Assembly: GCA_018242685.1 (NCBI GenBank)
Contig: JAFEBM010000037.1
Coordinates: 1-35,148 of the forward strand
Source of the DNA: Nitrospira sp.
GTDB taxonomy: Bacteria; Nitrospirota; Nitrospiria; Nitrospirales; Nitrospiraceae
Reading direction: 5' to 3'
DNA: 35,148 nucleotides
Shown here: positions 1-9,681 of the stretch, piece by piece
Layout of the letters: each line of letters starts with the position of its first letter
Numbering within the stretch: position 1 is the stretch's first letter
Made by a program: the position numbers and the translations under genes
Notes under the pieces: model-generated
What the model saw: only the letters and a program-made list of their open reading frames with translations
Databases searched by the model: none
What the model was told of the DNA's origin: nothing

Positions 1-69
1 GCCTTCGAGATGGGCGACCCCTTTACAGACGGTCTTTACATATCGACCCGTTGCCTATGCGTGGGCTAC

Positions 70-708
70 TTATTTATCAGTAGGCTGTCGAATAACCACC
101 GCCATGCCATCGACCAGAGACCAGGCCAAGGATTGTGCATGGTCCATTGAGAGAGTCAGCCGGAGATGAGACATGGGCTCGGACGATCGGTCCGATATGA
201 AACTACCCGTCCAGTCCTTCACATTTCGCCACCCCACTTTTACCAGTAGAAGCGCACTTTGGAAGAGATTGTCGCTTGCGACCGACGGAACCACCGTGAC
301 ACTCAGGGAAGGACTGAAGGACAATACATAGTCAACCGGCATATCGGCGAGGGAAATAGGCTCCTGCTCGACTCCTGCACCCGGTTCAATCTTTCGCCTG
401 ACGACCGGAGGTCGCGCAACCAATCGATGAATCCCTTTCAGACCCTCCCGTGACCCGCCAGACCAGGCAATGATGGGAATCTGGTGAAGGCCGATTCCAC
501 GACCTTTAATGTGAATCGTACCCCCGCCCAAATCAATCAGGAGATAGGTTTGAGGACGAGCAGCCAGCTTGAGTTCTTCCTCAAGGACACGAGTCGCCTC
601 TTTCAGCTCGTTGGGGTTGTTGAGATTCAGGTCGGGAAAGGCTTCGATATCCTTTCCCCAACTTGATGTGGTGAAGACAAGCAGGACAAGAATGGCGCAG
701 AGGTTCAT
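70..708 (-). CDS. Secreted YkuD-related protein without catalytic motif
   Basis: 212 residues with an N-terminal signal peptide (about residues 1-18, ending SSWG). The stretch around residues 52-90 (YLLIDLGGGTIHIKG, then IPIIAWSGGSREGLKG) resembles the first strands of the L,D-transpeptidase (YkuD) fold found in the two upstream genes. The HGT...[ST]HGC catalytic motif is absent, so enzymatic activity is unlikely. It starts 27 bp after the active-looking L,D-transpeptidase gene and is the last visible member of a four-gene minus-strand operon. A structural or regulatory role in peptidoglycan remodelling is inference. It could also be an unrelated envelope protein that shares only a short beta-rich segment. 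Confidence 0.6.
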   Translation of the reverse strand: MNLCAILVLLVFTTSSWGKDIEAFPDLNLNNPNELKEATRVLEEELKLAARPQTYLLIDLGGGTIHIKGRGIGLHQIPIIAWSGGSREGLKGIHRLVARPPVVRRKIEPGAGVEQEPISLADMPVDYVLSFSPSLSVTVVPSVASDNLFQSALLLVKVGWRNVKDWTGSFISDRSSEPMSHLRLTLSMDHAQSLAWSLVDGMAVVIRQPTDK

Positions 709-735
709 AGGTAGTATCTGCGCGCTCTTGAGGGA

Positions 736-1392
736 TCAAAAGATCATGATCGGTGTCCCTACTCGAGCGAGCTTGTAGACACCTTTAAGATCGCTGTCAT
801 TGAGACGGATGCATCCATGCGTCACGTTTTTCCCCAACAAACGGGTATAGAGCGTCCCATGGATGAAATAGCCTTTGCCGAATCCCAGTGCATATTCGCC
901 GAGGACCCCCTGTTCTGCACGGTCGGCGGCATTTTGTGGCACCGCGAGTCCTTCTTCGACGAACGCCCAATCGGGCTTGATCCACGTGGGATTGGTCAGT
1001 TTCGACTTAACGAGAAATTCTCCTCTCGGCGTATCGAAAATCCACCGACTGTTATCTTCACCGGGCTTATCAAGAATTGTTCCGCTACCGGTCGAAGCGA
1101 GGGCATCGAGGACGACGTGCTCTTGGTGCTTCACATAGAGTCGGTTTCTGGCCGTATCAACCAAGATGTACGGCTGGTTCGGCATGAGTTGGAGCAGCTG
1201 TTTGGAGAGCACCTTATACCGGGCTTGCAAGGTACGAAGACCGGCTTTGTCTTGGACAGCAGGCTGGTGAACGACTTGGGAATCTTTGGACGACACGCGA
1301 CTGGGAGTCGGGTCACTCACGATTAGTAGAGCACTCACCGCCAGTAGGAGGAGTAACGTGATCGCTGCGGCTGCAAGATGGATTCGGCGCAT
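736..1392 (-). CDS. L,D-transpeptidase (YkuD family), membrane-anchored
   Basis: 218 residues. Residues 6-26 form a hydrophobic signal anchor. The YkuD catalytic domain spans about residues 75-218. The signature is complete: FIHGT, then VTHGCIRLND, with the nucleophile at Cys194 and the conserved Arg two residues after it. Enzymes of this family form 3-3 peptidoglycan cross-links or attach proteins to peptidoglycan in the periplasm. The gene lies 10 bp downstream of a second YkuD-type gene and 27 bp upstream of a degenerate relative, in one minus-strand transcription unit. Family assignment is firm; the specific reaction is not determinable from sequence. Confidence 0.9.
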   Translation of the reverse strand: MRRIHLAAAAITLLLLLAVSALLIVSDPTPSRVSSKDSQVVHQPAVQDKAGLRTLQARYKVLSKQLLQLMPNQPYILVDTARNRLYVKHQEHVVLDALASTGSGTILDKPGEDNSRWIFDTPRGEFLVKSKLTNPTWIKPDWAFVEEGLAVPQNAADRAEQGVLGEYALGFGKGYFIHGTLYTRLLGKNVTHGCIRLNDSDLKGVYKLARVGTPIMIF

Positions 1393-1402
1393 CAGTTTAT
1401 GC

Positions 1403-2536
1403 TCAGATTTTGTCTTTGCGCTGTGCGAGCTCCGATAAGGCCAGGGCCACCGTATTTTCTCTCGTCAAGGCACCGATGATCGTGACCGGTGTCCCGACGG
1501 AGACCCCCTCGTAGAGAACGGTCATATTCGGATTATCGAGCATGATGCACCCAAGGGTCTGCGCCAACAGTTCATTGTCGGCTCCATGGATCTCTATCTG
1601 GCCCCCAATGCCTTTGGCCGGACCGATCCTTCCTGACTTTTTCGCAAGCTCGAATCGCCGACGATCCTCGGCATTGGGATAATCCAGAGCCAGGGCTCGG
1701 TAGAATTGCGTCTGCCCTTGGCCGCGCTTGTCCGTCACGCGATACCGGCCTTCAGGTGTTGCTCCGTCGCCCTGAAACTGTTTTTCCAGCATGCCATTGA
1801 ACCCCAACCTGACGGGGTATGATAGCACCTTCCGCCCGCTCTTGTAGAGAGTCAACTCTCGGTCGGCCTTGCTCACCACGATGGCCGTTGATTGGTGGAT
1901 TCGCGACCAAGCGATAGTCTGCTTAGCCAGGGTCTGCCAATAGACGATCCGGCTCTCGTCTGCATATCGACCCAATTCTTGGCTGAGTAATGAAGCCTGA
2001 GCCTTGAGGGCGTGATCCGCTTTCTCTGCCGCTTGCATGGCTCGTTGGAAATCTTTTTGCTCGAAGAATGAACGGGCTTGTTTAACAAGGAGGTCCGTTT
2101 GAACGCCTTTTTCTCCTAAGAGGATACGCCCATCGATCGATTCGATCCTCGCGGCAATCGTATGAAGCTGTTCTTCCAAGCGAGCCACCTTAGCCTGTGC
2201 CGCACGATGCTGAGAAGCTTGCCGCTCGTGCAGCTGGGAGACAGTACGTTCGCCCATGATGTACAGCCGCCGGAGTTCATTCTCAAGATCGTTCGATTCC
2301 CATGGCCATCTGATCAGGTCGTCGTCCAATTGGACGCGTGCTTTTAAGGAGACCCATCGGTGAACGAACTGTCCGTACTCCTCAGGCGCAGCTTCCGGAG
2401 CGCGCAATGCGATCAAATCTTGATCGATAGACTCAAGGGCTACAAGGAGGTCCGGCGGAGCGGCTTGAACGCAACCGGTCAAGCAGAGGACACAGAGAAT
2501 CACGGCAAGCGTCTTATATGTCTGATCAAGCGCCAT
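1403..2536 (-). CDS. Lipoprotein with L,D-transpeptidase-like C-terminal domain
   Basis: 377 residues from the ATG at 2536, chosen because it opens a lipoprotein signal with lipobox LTGC (Cys22) and has an AAGGAA-type ribosome site. The frame stays open upstream but only within the preceding gene. Residues 30-210 are helical and coiled-coil-like (EEQLHTIAARIESIDGRI, AMQAAEKADHALKAQ). Residues 225-355 form a YkuD domain with IHGAD and TLGCIML, nucleophile Cys330. The usual Arg after the Cys (CIR) is Met here, so activity may be altered. The start overlaps the stop of the upstream lipoprotein gene by 11 bp, suggesting translational coupling. Confidence 0.82.
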   Translation of the reverse strand: MALDQTYKTLAVILCVLCLTGCVQAAPPDLLVALESIDQDLIALRAPEAAPEEYGQFVHRWVSLKARVQLDDDLIRWPWESNDLENELRRLYIMGERTVSQLHERQASQHRAAQAKVARLEEQLHTIAARIESIDGRILLGEKGVQTDLLVKQARSFFEQKDFQRAMQAAEKADHALKAQASLLSQELGRYADESRIVYWQTLAKQTIAWSRIHQSTAIVVSKADRELTLYKSGRKVLSYPVRLGFNGMLEKQFQGDGATPEGRYRVTDKRGQGQTQFYRALALDYPNAEDRRRFELAKKSGRIGPAKGIGGQIEIHGADNELLAQTLGCIMLDNPNMTVLYEGVSVGTPVTIIGALTRENTVALALSELAQRKDKI

Positions 2537-3155
2537 GCCGTGTGTTACTTTTCCTTGCAGGTTTTCCTTTTCCCACCTTCGCGAGGGCATTCTGTATTTC
2601 GGCCGACACGCCTTGACTCATGTCGTGAATAGCCTTCGCCTGGGTTTGCGCAGCCGGATAATCTTCTTTGTCGATCGACGCCTGAACCTGTTTCAGTAAC
2701 GACTTCAACCCTTCCACGTCGTTCTTGATGGCCTCTACTGCCGCACGATCTTTTCCGACCGGTGCCTTGGCGACCAGATCTTGCGTGGCTTTCACCGCCT
2801 CTTCAGCGACTTGTTGCGCTTGCAAGGCCGCCGCCTTGGCTTCTTCCTTTTTTTGAGACGAGGCCGCCTTGATCCGCTCACTATCTGCTTTGGCCGAGGC
2901 AGATAATTGTTGTGCCTTGCCGTAGTCTCGAAAGAGTGTGAACTTTTCATCCTGATCGGTGACCTCTTTCCGCAATGCGGCAAGGGTACCTTCCAGCTTG
3001 GCATATTCATCAGCGCTATAGGTGGCGGCGCCGCTTTCCTGTGCATCTTTGAGAGCCTTTTCCGCTTCCTGGATCTGCTGGGTGGGCGGCTCCGCACATC
3101 CGGCGATCATAACGAAACTCAAGGCAATAGAGATAAGAGATGCTTTTCTCAGCAT
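2526..3155 (-). CDS. Coiled-coil lipoprotein (DUF4398-like)
   Basis: 209 residues. The signal peptide ends in lipobox IAGC with the lipidated Cys at 20, so the protein is probably anchored in the outer membrane. The mature part is almost entirely Ala/Lys/Glu/Gln-rich helix (IQEAEKALKDAQESGA, AALQAQQVAEEAVKATQ), as in DUF4398-type envelope lipoproteins. The start is well supported by a strong AAGGAGGA ribosome site 8 bp upstream. It is the first gene of the four-gene minus-strand envelope operon and overlaps the next start by 11 bp. A periplasmic spacer or partner of the L,D-transpeptidases is a reasonable inference; the function is unknown. Confidence 0.8.
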   Translation of the reverse strand: MLRKASLISIALSFVMIAGCAEPPTQQIQEAEKALKDAQESGAATYSADEYAKLEGTLAALRKEVTDQDEKFTLFRDYGKAQQLSASAKADSERIKAASSQKKEEAKAAALQAQQVAEEAVKATQDLVAKAPVGKDRAAVEAIKNDVEGLKSLLKQVQASIDKEDYPAAQTQAKAIHDMSQGVSAEIQNALAKVGKGKPARKSNTRHGA

Positions 3156-3555
3156 ACGAGGAATCCTCCTTACAGATTCTATCTCCAGATTTTGGGCAAT
3201 CCGATTCTTCCCTTTGTCTTATTCGTCTTAATGGAGCAGTCCATCATTTACAGCCAGCGTTACTCTCAAAGACTATTAAGACTATTTCAACATAGATACG
3301 CCAGCTTAACAGACCTAAACCGTCAGGCATACTAGCACGAACAAAATAGGCAGCAAGGTCGGTGCCACCGATAATGGTCGTTGTCGGATAAAGATTCAAT
3401 CTATTTCATATATTTATGCTGAGTTTTAAGTTCTCGAGGCACCCGATCTTTGTGGCATTCTGGTGACAAGAGGCAAAAGCGCCTCAACGCTGCAAAGATG
3501 AAGGACCAACGTTGCTCTTCCTAAAAGTCTCCAGATGGTCAGAGGTTGCATGAAA
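3156..3555. other. Divergent intergenic region, no gene seen
   Basis: About 485 bp separates the divergent envelope operon from rpmH. The 5' 400 bp is AT-rich in places (around 3395-3430) but shows no convincing ORF, no tRNA and no cluster of TTATCCACA-type DnaA boxes. The promoter for the minus-strand operon must lie here but no clear consensus was identified. Confidence 0.6.
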
Positions 3556-3584
3556 TTGACAGGCCCAAGTGCCTCCCCTATAAT
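3556..3584 (+). promoter_or_regulatory. Consensus sigma70 promoter of rpmH operon
   Basis: TTGACA at 3556-3561 and TATAAT at 3579-3584, separated by exactly 17 bp: a perfect match to the vegetative consensus. It lies 56 bp upstream of the rpmH ATG, so transcription would start near 3591 with a leader of about 50 nt. Such a strong promoter fits a ribosomal-protein operon. Confidence 0.88.
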
Positions 3585-3640
3585 TCGCCGTTCATTTGAA
3601 CTGACTATTCAAGTCAAGGCGTGGGAATGGAAGGGGGATT

Positions 3641-3778
3641 ATGTCTTTTACATTTCAACAACCGTCCAACTTAAAGAAGAAGCGTGAACACGGATTTAGG
3701 AAGCGCATGAGCACCAAAAACGGACGCAAGGTACTGGCCCGACGGAGGGCAAAAGGACGAGCTCGATTGACTGTCTAG
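3641..3778 (+). CDS. rpmH: 50S ribosomal protein L34
   Basis: 45 residues starting [20 protein letters not shown] and continuing with [20 protein letters not shown]. This is the full-length, highly basic L34 signature (FRKRM, GR.VL..RR.KGR). A GGGGGA ribosome site precedes the ATG. It is the first gene after a perfect sigma70 promoter and is followed by rnpA, yidD and yidC, the near-universal bacterial order. L34 is a late-assembling component of the large ribosomal subunit. Confidence 0.97.
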   Translation: MSFTFQQPSNLKKKREHGFRKRMSTKNGRKVLARRRAKGRARLTV

Positions 3779-3887
3779 ACACATCGTGTCGGATGAGCAG
3801 GTGTCTTTGGGTCGCTTTCGATCTCTCGCGTTGCGGTTGAGCGTGCGTTCACCTACCAGCTAGAGTCTTCTCCGGGATCATGAACGG

Positions 3888-4274
3888 ATGGAATGCGGCG
3901 AAGAAGCACCCCCTTATCAAATGACACCGAAAGCGCAAGGGCGACATGTCATTTTTTTGCGTAGCAACCGGGACATTCAAATCGTCAAACATCATGGCCG
4001 CCGAATGACGACCGCCCTCTTTAATCTCTTGGCGTACAAGATGGATGATGCCCCCAGTCGCGTTGGAATTATCGTGGGCAAGCGATTTGGAAATGCCGTA
4101 CGACGCAATCGGGCCAAACGGATCTTTCGCGAACTGGTGAGACAATTACATCCGGACTTGGTTCCGGGCCGGGGACTTCTCGTGTTTCCAAAGCGAGACG
4201 CCCTATTGCGATCGCGGGATGAGTTGGTCCAAGCGTGGAGGGGCTCGCTTGAGCGTCTGCACCTTCTTCGGTGA
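3888..4274 (+). CDS. rnpA: Ribonuclease P protein component
   Basis: 128 residues. The RnpA core is clear: RVGIIVGKRFGNAVRRNRAKR (about residues 58-78, the RNA-binding RNR motif) followed by RELVRQLHPDL. The protein assists the RNase P RNA in trimming tRNA 5' ends. An in-frame stop at 3861 bounds the frame. The first ATG is at 3888 and a second at 3921 (MTPKAQGRH). Neither has a good ribosome site, so the N-terminus is uncertain by 11 residues. It sits between rpmH and yidD as expected. Family assignment is firm even though the N-terminal third is divergent. Confidence 0.93.
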   Translation: MECGEEAPPYQMTPKAQGRHVIFLRSNRDIQIVKHHGRRMTTALFNLLAYKMDDAPSRVGIIVGKRFGNAVRRNRAKRIFRELVRQLHPDLVPGRGLLVFPKRDALLRSRDELVQAWRGSLERLHLLR

Positions 4275-4287
4275 AGGGCATATTGAT

Positions 4288-4497
4288 ATGCAATCGTTGT
4301 GTCTGTGGCTGATTCGAGGGTATCGCCTGGTGATTTCCCCTTTGTATGGTCGTACATGTCGATTCGAACCCAGTTGTTCGCAATATGCTTCGGATGCAAT
4401 CATTAAATACGGAGCGTTACAGGGGATCGGCCTAGCTATCTTCCGACTTATGAAATGTCACCCCTTCCATCCCGGGGGAGAAGACCCGGTCAAATAG
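4288..4497 (+). CDS. yidD: Membrane protein insertion efficiency factor YidD
   Basis: 69 residues from ATG 4288. An upstream in-frame ATG at 4219 lies inside rnpA and would add a non-homologous tail, so the later start is chosen. The family signature GYRLVISPLYGRTCRFEPSCSQYA is present in two adjoining blocks, followed by KCHPFHPGGEDPVK near the end. YidD is a small amphipathic membrane-associated protein that helps YidC-dependent insertion. It starts 13 bp after the rnpA stop and is followed by yidC. Confidence 0.94.
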   Translation: MQSLCLWLIRGYRLVISPLYGRTCRFEPSCSQYASDAIIKYGALQGIGLAIFRLMKCHPFHPGGEDPVK

Positions 4498-4534
4498 CGA
4501 CGAGTACATCTTTATAAGAAAGCATAGCTTCTTC

Positions 4535-6226
4535 ATGGAAAAGCGAGTCATCGTGTTCTTGGTGCTCTCCCTTGCGATTATCTTTGGGTACGAATTCCTG
4601 CTCAAAGAGCTGGGGCTGCTTCCTCAACCAACCGTTTCGGAATCGGCCGACGCTCCCACGACCGATGCGACATCCCCCCCGAGTACAAGCCCTAGCGTTC
4701 CAACGCCAAGCGCTCCGGCTACCAAGGAAACCGTGTCGCCACCCCTCCCCGGAGGGGTCGGCCTGGATCAAGAACCGCGACGAGAACCTTCTGCAATAGA
4801 TGTCGTCGAGGTAGAGACTGGTCTTTATCGGGCTAAGTTCACGACCCGCGGAGCCGCGCTGATCAGTTGGGAACTCAAACGCTATCAAAACAGTTCGGAT
4901 GGGAAGTCCGCCGTCCAACTCGTGCGACAAGGTGGCAAGTTTGCCGAGCCCCTGACGATCACTGCGGATGATGTGTCTCATTCAAAGGAATTAAGCGAGG
5001 GTATCTACAGGGTTGAAAAGGACTTTACGACCTTGGACCAGGGTCACCCCACCGGCCATATGACTTTCTATTATGGCAATTCCGAGACCGGCGTACGGTT
5101 GGAAAAACGGCTGACCTTTCACGCCAATAGCTATGTCGTAGACATCGCGTTGAAACCCAGCGGACTCGGAGGGGTGAAAGTCGGATTGGGAACGAATTTC
5201 GGGGTCGTGGATTGGGGAGAAGGGTTCATCGGTTCCGTCGGGGCAGTTTCCCTCATCGACGATAAAATTGAAACCGACGCACCGGAGGCCGAGACTGAGC
5301 GAAAGGGCGCTTTGAAATGGGTTGCGCTACAAGATAAGTATTTCATTGCCGCACTGATTCCAAAGACGAGTGCGTCCGCTTTTCCCAGGAAACAAGGGGA
5401 CAAGCTTGTTTCCACTGCAGTTCGTTTGGCTGCCGATTCGTCCGGGGCACCCCTCGGACTCCAGCTATTCGCCGGTCCCAAGGAGTTTGACACCCTTCAG
5501 GGTTTGCAAATTAGGCTCGAAGATACCATCGATTTTGGATGGTTTCTTTTCGGGAGCTGGGACATGGTCAGGGCCGTGGCCAAACCCATCTTCTACGTGC
5601 TGCGTTACATCAATGATTACACTCATAATTATGGACTGACGATCATCCTCCTAACCGTCATCATCAAGCTGCTATTTGTTCCTCTGCAATACAAGAGTTA
5701 CACATCGATGAAGAAGATGCAGGGCATTCAGCCAAGAGTAGCTGCGGTCCAGGAAAAATTCAAAGAAGATCGTGAACGTTTGAACAAGGAGCTGATCAAG
5801 CTGTACCGAGATCACAAGGTCAATCCCGTGGGAGGCTGTCTCCCCATGGTCTTGCAGATGCCGGTGTTCGTGTCGCTATTTAATATCCTGTATATGACGA
5901 TCGATTTGCGCCAAGCGCCGTTGGGGTTGTGGATTACCGATCTGTCGGTTCAGGATCCTTACTACATTCTGCCTATCATCATGGGAATCAGCATGGTGGT
6001 CATGCAAAAGATCCAACCGACTACTATGGACCCGACTCAGGCGAAAGTCATGCTGATGCTTCCGGCACTCATGACGTTCCTGTTCATCAATTTTCCCGCC
6101 GGCCTGGTGCTGTATTGGTTGACCAATAACGTGCTCACCATCGTGCAACAGTTCGTCACCGATCGCTTTTTCTTTCGACCTCTCGCACTAGCACCTGCTA
6201 CGGATGAACAAGGCGGCAAGAATTGA
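4535..6226 (+). CDS. yidC: Membrane protein insertase YidC
   Basis: 563 residues, full length for a Gram-negative YidC. The N-terminal transmembrane anchor (residues 5-25) is followed by a Pro/Ser/Thr-rich linker (about 35-75), a large periplasmic beta domain (about 85-340) and the conserved C-terminal 60-kDa insertase domain with about five membrane spans (from about 345). Conserved core features include NPVGGCLPMVLQMPVF and FPAGLVLYWLTNN. YidC inserts and folds inner-membrane proteins alone or with SecYEG. It follows yidD in the rpmH operon. Confidence 0.97.
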   Translation: MEKRVIVFLVLSLAIIFGYEFLLKELGLLPQPTVSESADAPTTDATSPPSTSPSVPTPSAPATKETVSPPLPGGVGLDQEPRREPSAIDVVEVETGLYRAKFTTRGAALISWELKRYQNSSDGKSAVQLVRQGGKFAEPLTITADDVSHSKELSEGIYRVEKDFTTLDQGHPTGHMTFYYGNSETGVRLEKRLTFHANSYVVDIALKPSGLGGVKVGLGTNFGVVDWGEGFIGSVGAVSLIDDKIETDAPEAETERKGALKWVALQDKYFIAALIPKTSASAFPRKQGDKLVSTAVRLAADSSGAPLGLQLFAGPKEFDTLQGLQIRLEDTIDFGWFLFGSWDMVRAVAKPIFYVLRYINDYTHNYGLTIILLTVIIKLLFVPLQYKSYTSMKKMQGIQPRVAAVQEKFKEDRERLNKELIKLYRDHKVNPVGGCLPMVLQMPVFVSLFNILYMTIDLRQAPLGLWITDLSVQDPYYILPIIMGISMVVMQKIQPTTMDPTQAKVMLMLPALMTFLFINFPAGLVLYWLTNNVLTIVQQFVTDRFFFRPLALAPATDEQGGKN

Positions 6227-6271
6227 TGGTCGGTTGGTTTCGCTCGATGTGATTCGTGCCTCTAACCATGT

Positions 6272-7729
6272 GTGAACATGTCGGCCGTTGGAACGCCCGA
6301 GGATACCATTTGTGCTATTGCCACTCCTGCCGGTGAGGGAGGTATTGGTATCGTTCGGATAAGCGGGCAGCATGCCGCCGACATAGGGAGCCGCGTCGCT
6401 CGACTGCGCTCCAAACAATCGTTTCATACACTTGCTTCTCACAAACTGCAGCTGGCCGATATTCTCTTTCCGTCTGTTCCGTCAATCGGTAGGCTGCCTA
6501 CCTTTGAAACACGTCAATCGACCGACCAGATAATCGATGAAGGTCTTGTTGTCTATATGAAAGCGCCTCGATCTTTTACGGCGGAGGACGTAGTTGAGAT
6601 TCATTGCCACGGAAGTGGGTTAGTTCTGCAACGAGTGTGTGAGGCCTGCGTCGCTGCCGGAGCGCGTCTCGCACAGCCAGGAGAGTTTACCAAACGGGCC
6701 TTCTTGAACGGGCGTCTGGATTTATCTCAGGCCGAGGCTGTGCTGGACACCATAAGAGCCAAGTCCGAACTCGGCCTCAAACTGGCACAACGTCAGCTCC
6801 GCGGCGAACTCGCGCAGCAGGTCCACCGACTGCGTACCGGTCTCGTGGGCCTGTTGGCCAACTTAGAAGCAGGAATCGACTTCGCCGAAGAAAATATTGC
6901 GTTTGTTGGACGTAATGAGATGATCCTCTCACTGCGGGAGACGCTATCCCAGGTGCAGCGAATCTTAGCGACTGCTGAGACCGGACGCGTACTGCGTGAT
7001 GGCGTCCGGGTGGTGATCTCCGGGGAGCCCAATGTCGGTAAGTCAAGTTTGCTGAATAGTTTACTGCGTGAGGACCGAGCTATTGTGACCGACATCCCAG
7101 GCACAACTCGCGACATTATCGAAGAATCGGTTGTCTGGCTTGGTCTGCGCGTGACCTTGATCGACACCGCTGGGCTGCGTGACACAACTGACCCCGTCGA
7201 ACGAGAAGGTATTCGCCGGTCCAAGGAAGCTCAGGATCAGGCAGATATCGTCCTGCATGTCTTGGATGGCTCTCAACTGACAATGAACGATCTAAGGAAT
7301 GTCTGTTTTCCTTCACTCGTTCACGAACGTTTGCTTGTCGTCAATAAAATCGACTTACTCGCCGCTGCATCGGTAGAATCACTCTCCGGCGCACTTCGAG
7401 CTCGTACACCGTGCAAGGTTCTTCCTATTTCGGTTCGCACAGGCGAGGGATTGGAGGCGTTGAAGGTCGCTATTCGAGCACAATTTCTGAAGCCGTCCCT
7501 TGAGGCTAGCGATGGTGTCGTTGTCACTCATGTGCGACATCGGGTGGCGCTCGAACGGGCCGAGACATCACTCCAAGAGTCACTGGTCTCGATCGAACGG
7601 GGCATAGAGCCCGAGTTTGTGGCGGTCGATCTCCGAGATGCAGCTGATGCGCTGGGGGAAATTGTCGGGGCAATTACGTCTGATGAAGTATTGGACCGCA
7701 TTTTTTCTGAGTTTTGTATCGGTAAATAG
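6272..7729 (+). CDS. mnmE: tRNA modification GTPase MnmE
   Basis: 485 residues. The N-terminal folate-binding domain opens with [22 protein letters not shown]. The inserted G domain carries the P-loop GEPNVGKSS (Lys257), [16 protein letters not shown] and NKID. The invariant C-terminus FCIGK is intact. With MnmG it installs the carboxymethylaminomethyl group on U34 of certain tRNAs. The start is a GTG at 6272 (MNMSAV) or the ATG two codons later at 6278. The mnmG start follows 8 bp after the stop, so the partner subunits are co-transcribed. Confidence 0.97.
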   Translation: MNMSAVGTPEDTICAIATPAGEGGIGIVRISGQHAADIGSRVARLRSKQSFHTLASHKLQLADILFPSVPSIGRLPTFETRQSTDQIIDEGLVVYMKAPRSFTAEDVVEIHCHGSGLVLQRVCEACVAAGARLAQPGEFTKRAFLNGRLDLSQAEAVLDTIRAKSELGLKLAQRQLRGELAQQVHRLRTGLVGLLANLEAGIDFAEENIAFVGRNEMILSLRETLSQVQRILATAETGRVLRDGVRVVISGEPNVGKSSLLNSLLREDRAIVTDIPGTTRDIIEESVVWLGLRVTLIDTAGLRDTTDPVEREGIRRSKEAQDQADIVLHVLDGSQLTMNDLRNVCFPSLVHERLLVVNKIDLLAAASVESLSGALRARTPCKVLPISVRTGEGLEALKVAIRAQFLKPSLEASDGVVVTHVRHRVALERAETSLQESLVSIERGIEPEFVAVDLRDAADALGEIVGAITSDEVLDRIFSEFCIGK

Positions 7730-7737
7730 GGAAACCA

Positions 7738-9630
7738 GTGGCTTCAGCATTTGACATCATCGTCGTAGGGGGTGGTCATGCCGGCTGCGAGGCAGCGTTG
7801 GCTGCGGCACGCATGGGAGCGAAAACTTTGCTTTTAACGATGGAGCTGGGCCGAATCGCCCAGATGTCGTGCAATCCAGCAGTCGGCGGGATCGCCAAGG
7901 GACATCTTGTGAAGGAGATTGATGCGCTCGGCGGCGAGATGGGGCGGAATACGGATCGCTCCGGGATTCAATTTCGATTCATCAACACGAGCAAAGGACC
8001 GGCGGTTCGGGCGTTGCGCGCCCAATGTGACAAATCGCTGTATCGCACAGCTATGCAGGAGACCCTCGCCTCGCAGGAGCACCTTACCCTGGCGGAAGGA
8101 GTCGTGGATCGACTCCTCGTGACCGGAGGTACAGTAACCGGAATCGTGACGGGATCGGGTGAACGGATCGATGCCAAAGCAGTCATATTGACATCAGGTA
8201 CTTTCCTTAAGGGGCTTATCCATATCGGGCTCAACCATTTCCCGGCCGGCCGCGCGGGAGAAGCTTCGGCTGAACACCTTTCGAACTGCATGCGAGACCT
8301 TGGATTTGAGATCGGACGACTCAAGACTGGAACTCCTCCTAGATTGGACAAGGCTACGATTGATTTCTCGGTGATGATTCCTCAACCAGGTGATAGTCCT
8401 CCTCCTCCTTTCTCGTATCGCACCCAATACATCACGACCAGACAAGTTCTCTGTCACTTGACCTATACCAGCCGAGAGACACACGACATCATTCAAGGGA
8501 ATCTCGACCGCTCACCTCTGTACAGCGGAATCATCGAATCTACCGGACCTCGATACTGTCCTTCCATCGAGGATAAGGTCGTACGTTTTGCCGAGAAAGA
8601 ACGTCACCAGATTTTTATTGAGCCTGAGGGCATCAACTCGACCGAATTTTACCCGAACGGTATTTCAACCAGCCTGCCGGTTGATGTCCAGGCCGCTATG
8701 TTGAAAACGATCCCTGGATTAACGCATGCCAAAATACTCAAACCTGGCTATGCGATTGAGTACGATTATTTTCCTCCTCGTCAACTCTACCGAACGCTCG
8801 AAACAAAACATGTTGCAGGCCTCTATCACGCCGGACAAATCAATGGGACTTCTGGATATGAAGAAGCTGCGGCGCAGGGTTTAGTTGCCGGTATCAATGC
8901 TGTTCTGAAATTGCGGGAGAGGTCTCCTCTTATTCTTGACCGATCCCAAGCCTATATCGGGGTACTCATCGACGATCTCATTACAAAAGATGCCTACGAA
9001 CCTTATCGAATGTTCACGTCAAGGGCAGAGTATCGGCTGCTCCTCCGTCACAACAACGCAGACCTTCGACTTATGCAGGTTGGATATGACATTGGTCTGA
9101 TTTCCGAGGAAGCGTATGAGAGATTTTTACAGAAGAAGCATCTGATCGAAAAAGAGATCGAACACCTCAATACCGCTAGGCCGCCATTCACCGAAGAAAT
9201 CCGGTTGCAGACAAAAGGCACGTATCTCGAGAATGCCTCGTCTGCCATGACCATGGCACAGCTTCTTCGCCGACAGGACTCAAACTATCCAGAACTCTTA
9301 AGAGTTTTTGGAATGTCGTTCATTCAGGAAAATGAAATTGCTGAAGAGATAGAACTCCAGATCAAGTACGAAGGTTATGTTCGTCGCCAAATTCAACAAG
9401 TTGAGAAATTTAAGAAATTTGAGCAAAAACTGATTCCTCACACGTTCAATTACAATATGGTGTCAGGATTTTCCAGTGAAGTTCGAGAGAAGTTCAATAG
9501 AGTAAGACCGGAAACAGTGGGCCAGGCATCGAGAATATCCGGCGTGACTCCAGCTGCCATATCTTTGCTTCTAGTTGCGATAGAAAAGAGTCGGCGTCAG
9601 GTTCCTGCTACTCGACAAATAGTGTCATAA
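7738..9630 (+). CDS. mnmG: tRNA modification FAD protein MnmG (GidA)
   Basis: 630 residues from a GTG start at 7738. The FAD-binding Rossmann motif [18 protein letters not shown] lies at residues 10-27, followed by the family motif [20 protein letters not shown] and a C-terminal helical domain that contacts MnmE and tRNA. Length and motifs are those of a complete MnmG. The enzyme uses FAD and methylene-THF with MnmE to modify wobble uridine. The next gene is rsmG, the usual gidA-gidB order. Confidence 0.97.
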   Translation: MASAFDIIVVGGGHAGCEAALAAARMGAKTLLLTMELGRIAQMSCNPAVGGIAKGHLVKEIDALGGEMGRNTDRSGIQFRFINTSKGPAVRALRAQCDKSLYRTAMQETLASQEHLTLAEGVVDRLLVTGGTVTGIVTGSGERIDAKAVILTSGTFLKGLIHIGLNHFPAGRAGEASAEHLSNCMRDLGFEIGRLKTGTPPRLDKATIDFSVMIPQPGDSPPPPFSYRTQYITTRQVLCHLTYTSRETHDIIQGNLDRSPLYSGIIESTGPRYCPSIEDKVVRFAEKERHQIFIEPEGINSTEFYPNGISTSLPVDVQAAMLKTIPGLTHAKILKPGYAIEYDYFPPRQLYRTLETKHVAGLYHAGQINGTSGYEEAAAQGLVAGINAVLKLRERSPLILDRSQAYIGVLIDDLITKDAYEPYRMFTSRAEYRLLLRHNNADLRLMQVGYDIGLISEEAYERFLQKKHLIEKEIEHLNTARPPFTEEIRLQTKGTYLENASSAMTMAQLLRRQDSNYPELLRVFGMSFIQENEIAEEIELQIKYEGYVRRQIQQVEKFKKFEQKLIPHTFNYNMVSGFSSEVREKFNRVRPETVGQASRISGVTPAAISLLLVAIEKSRRQVPATRQIVS

Positions 9631-9640
9631 AGTCGAGTAG
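9608..9640 (+). terminator. Stem-loop spanning the mnmG stop codon
   Basis: A perfect 9-bp inverted repeat: CTACTCGAC at 9608-9616 and GTCGAGTAG at 9632-9640, with a 15-nt loop that contains the mnmG stop codon. No U-tract follows, so a Rho-independent terminator is doubtful. It may instead slow decay or attenuate read-through into rsmG. Confidence 0.4.
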
Positions 9641-9681
9641 ACCCAACCTTCCCTATTGACCTCACTCTCGCATCGGCGTAA

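Noticed and set aside
3156..3640. Possible replication origin before rpmH
   Set aside because: No cluster of TTATCCACA-like DnaA boxes was found by eye.
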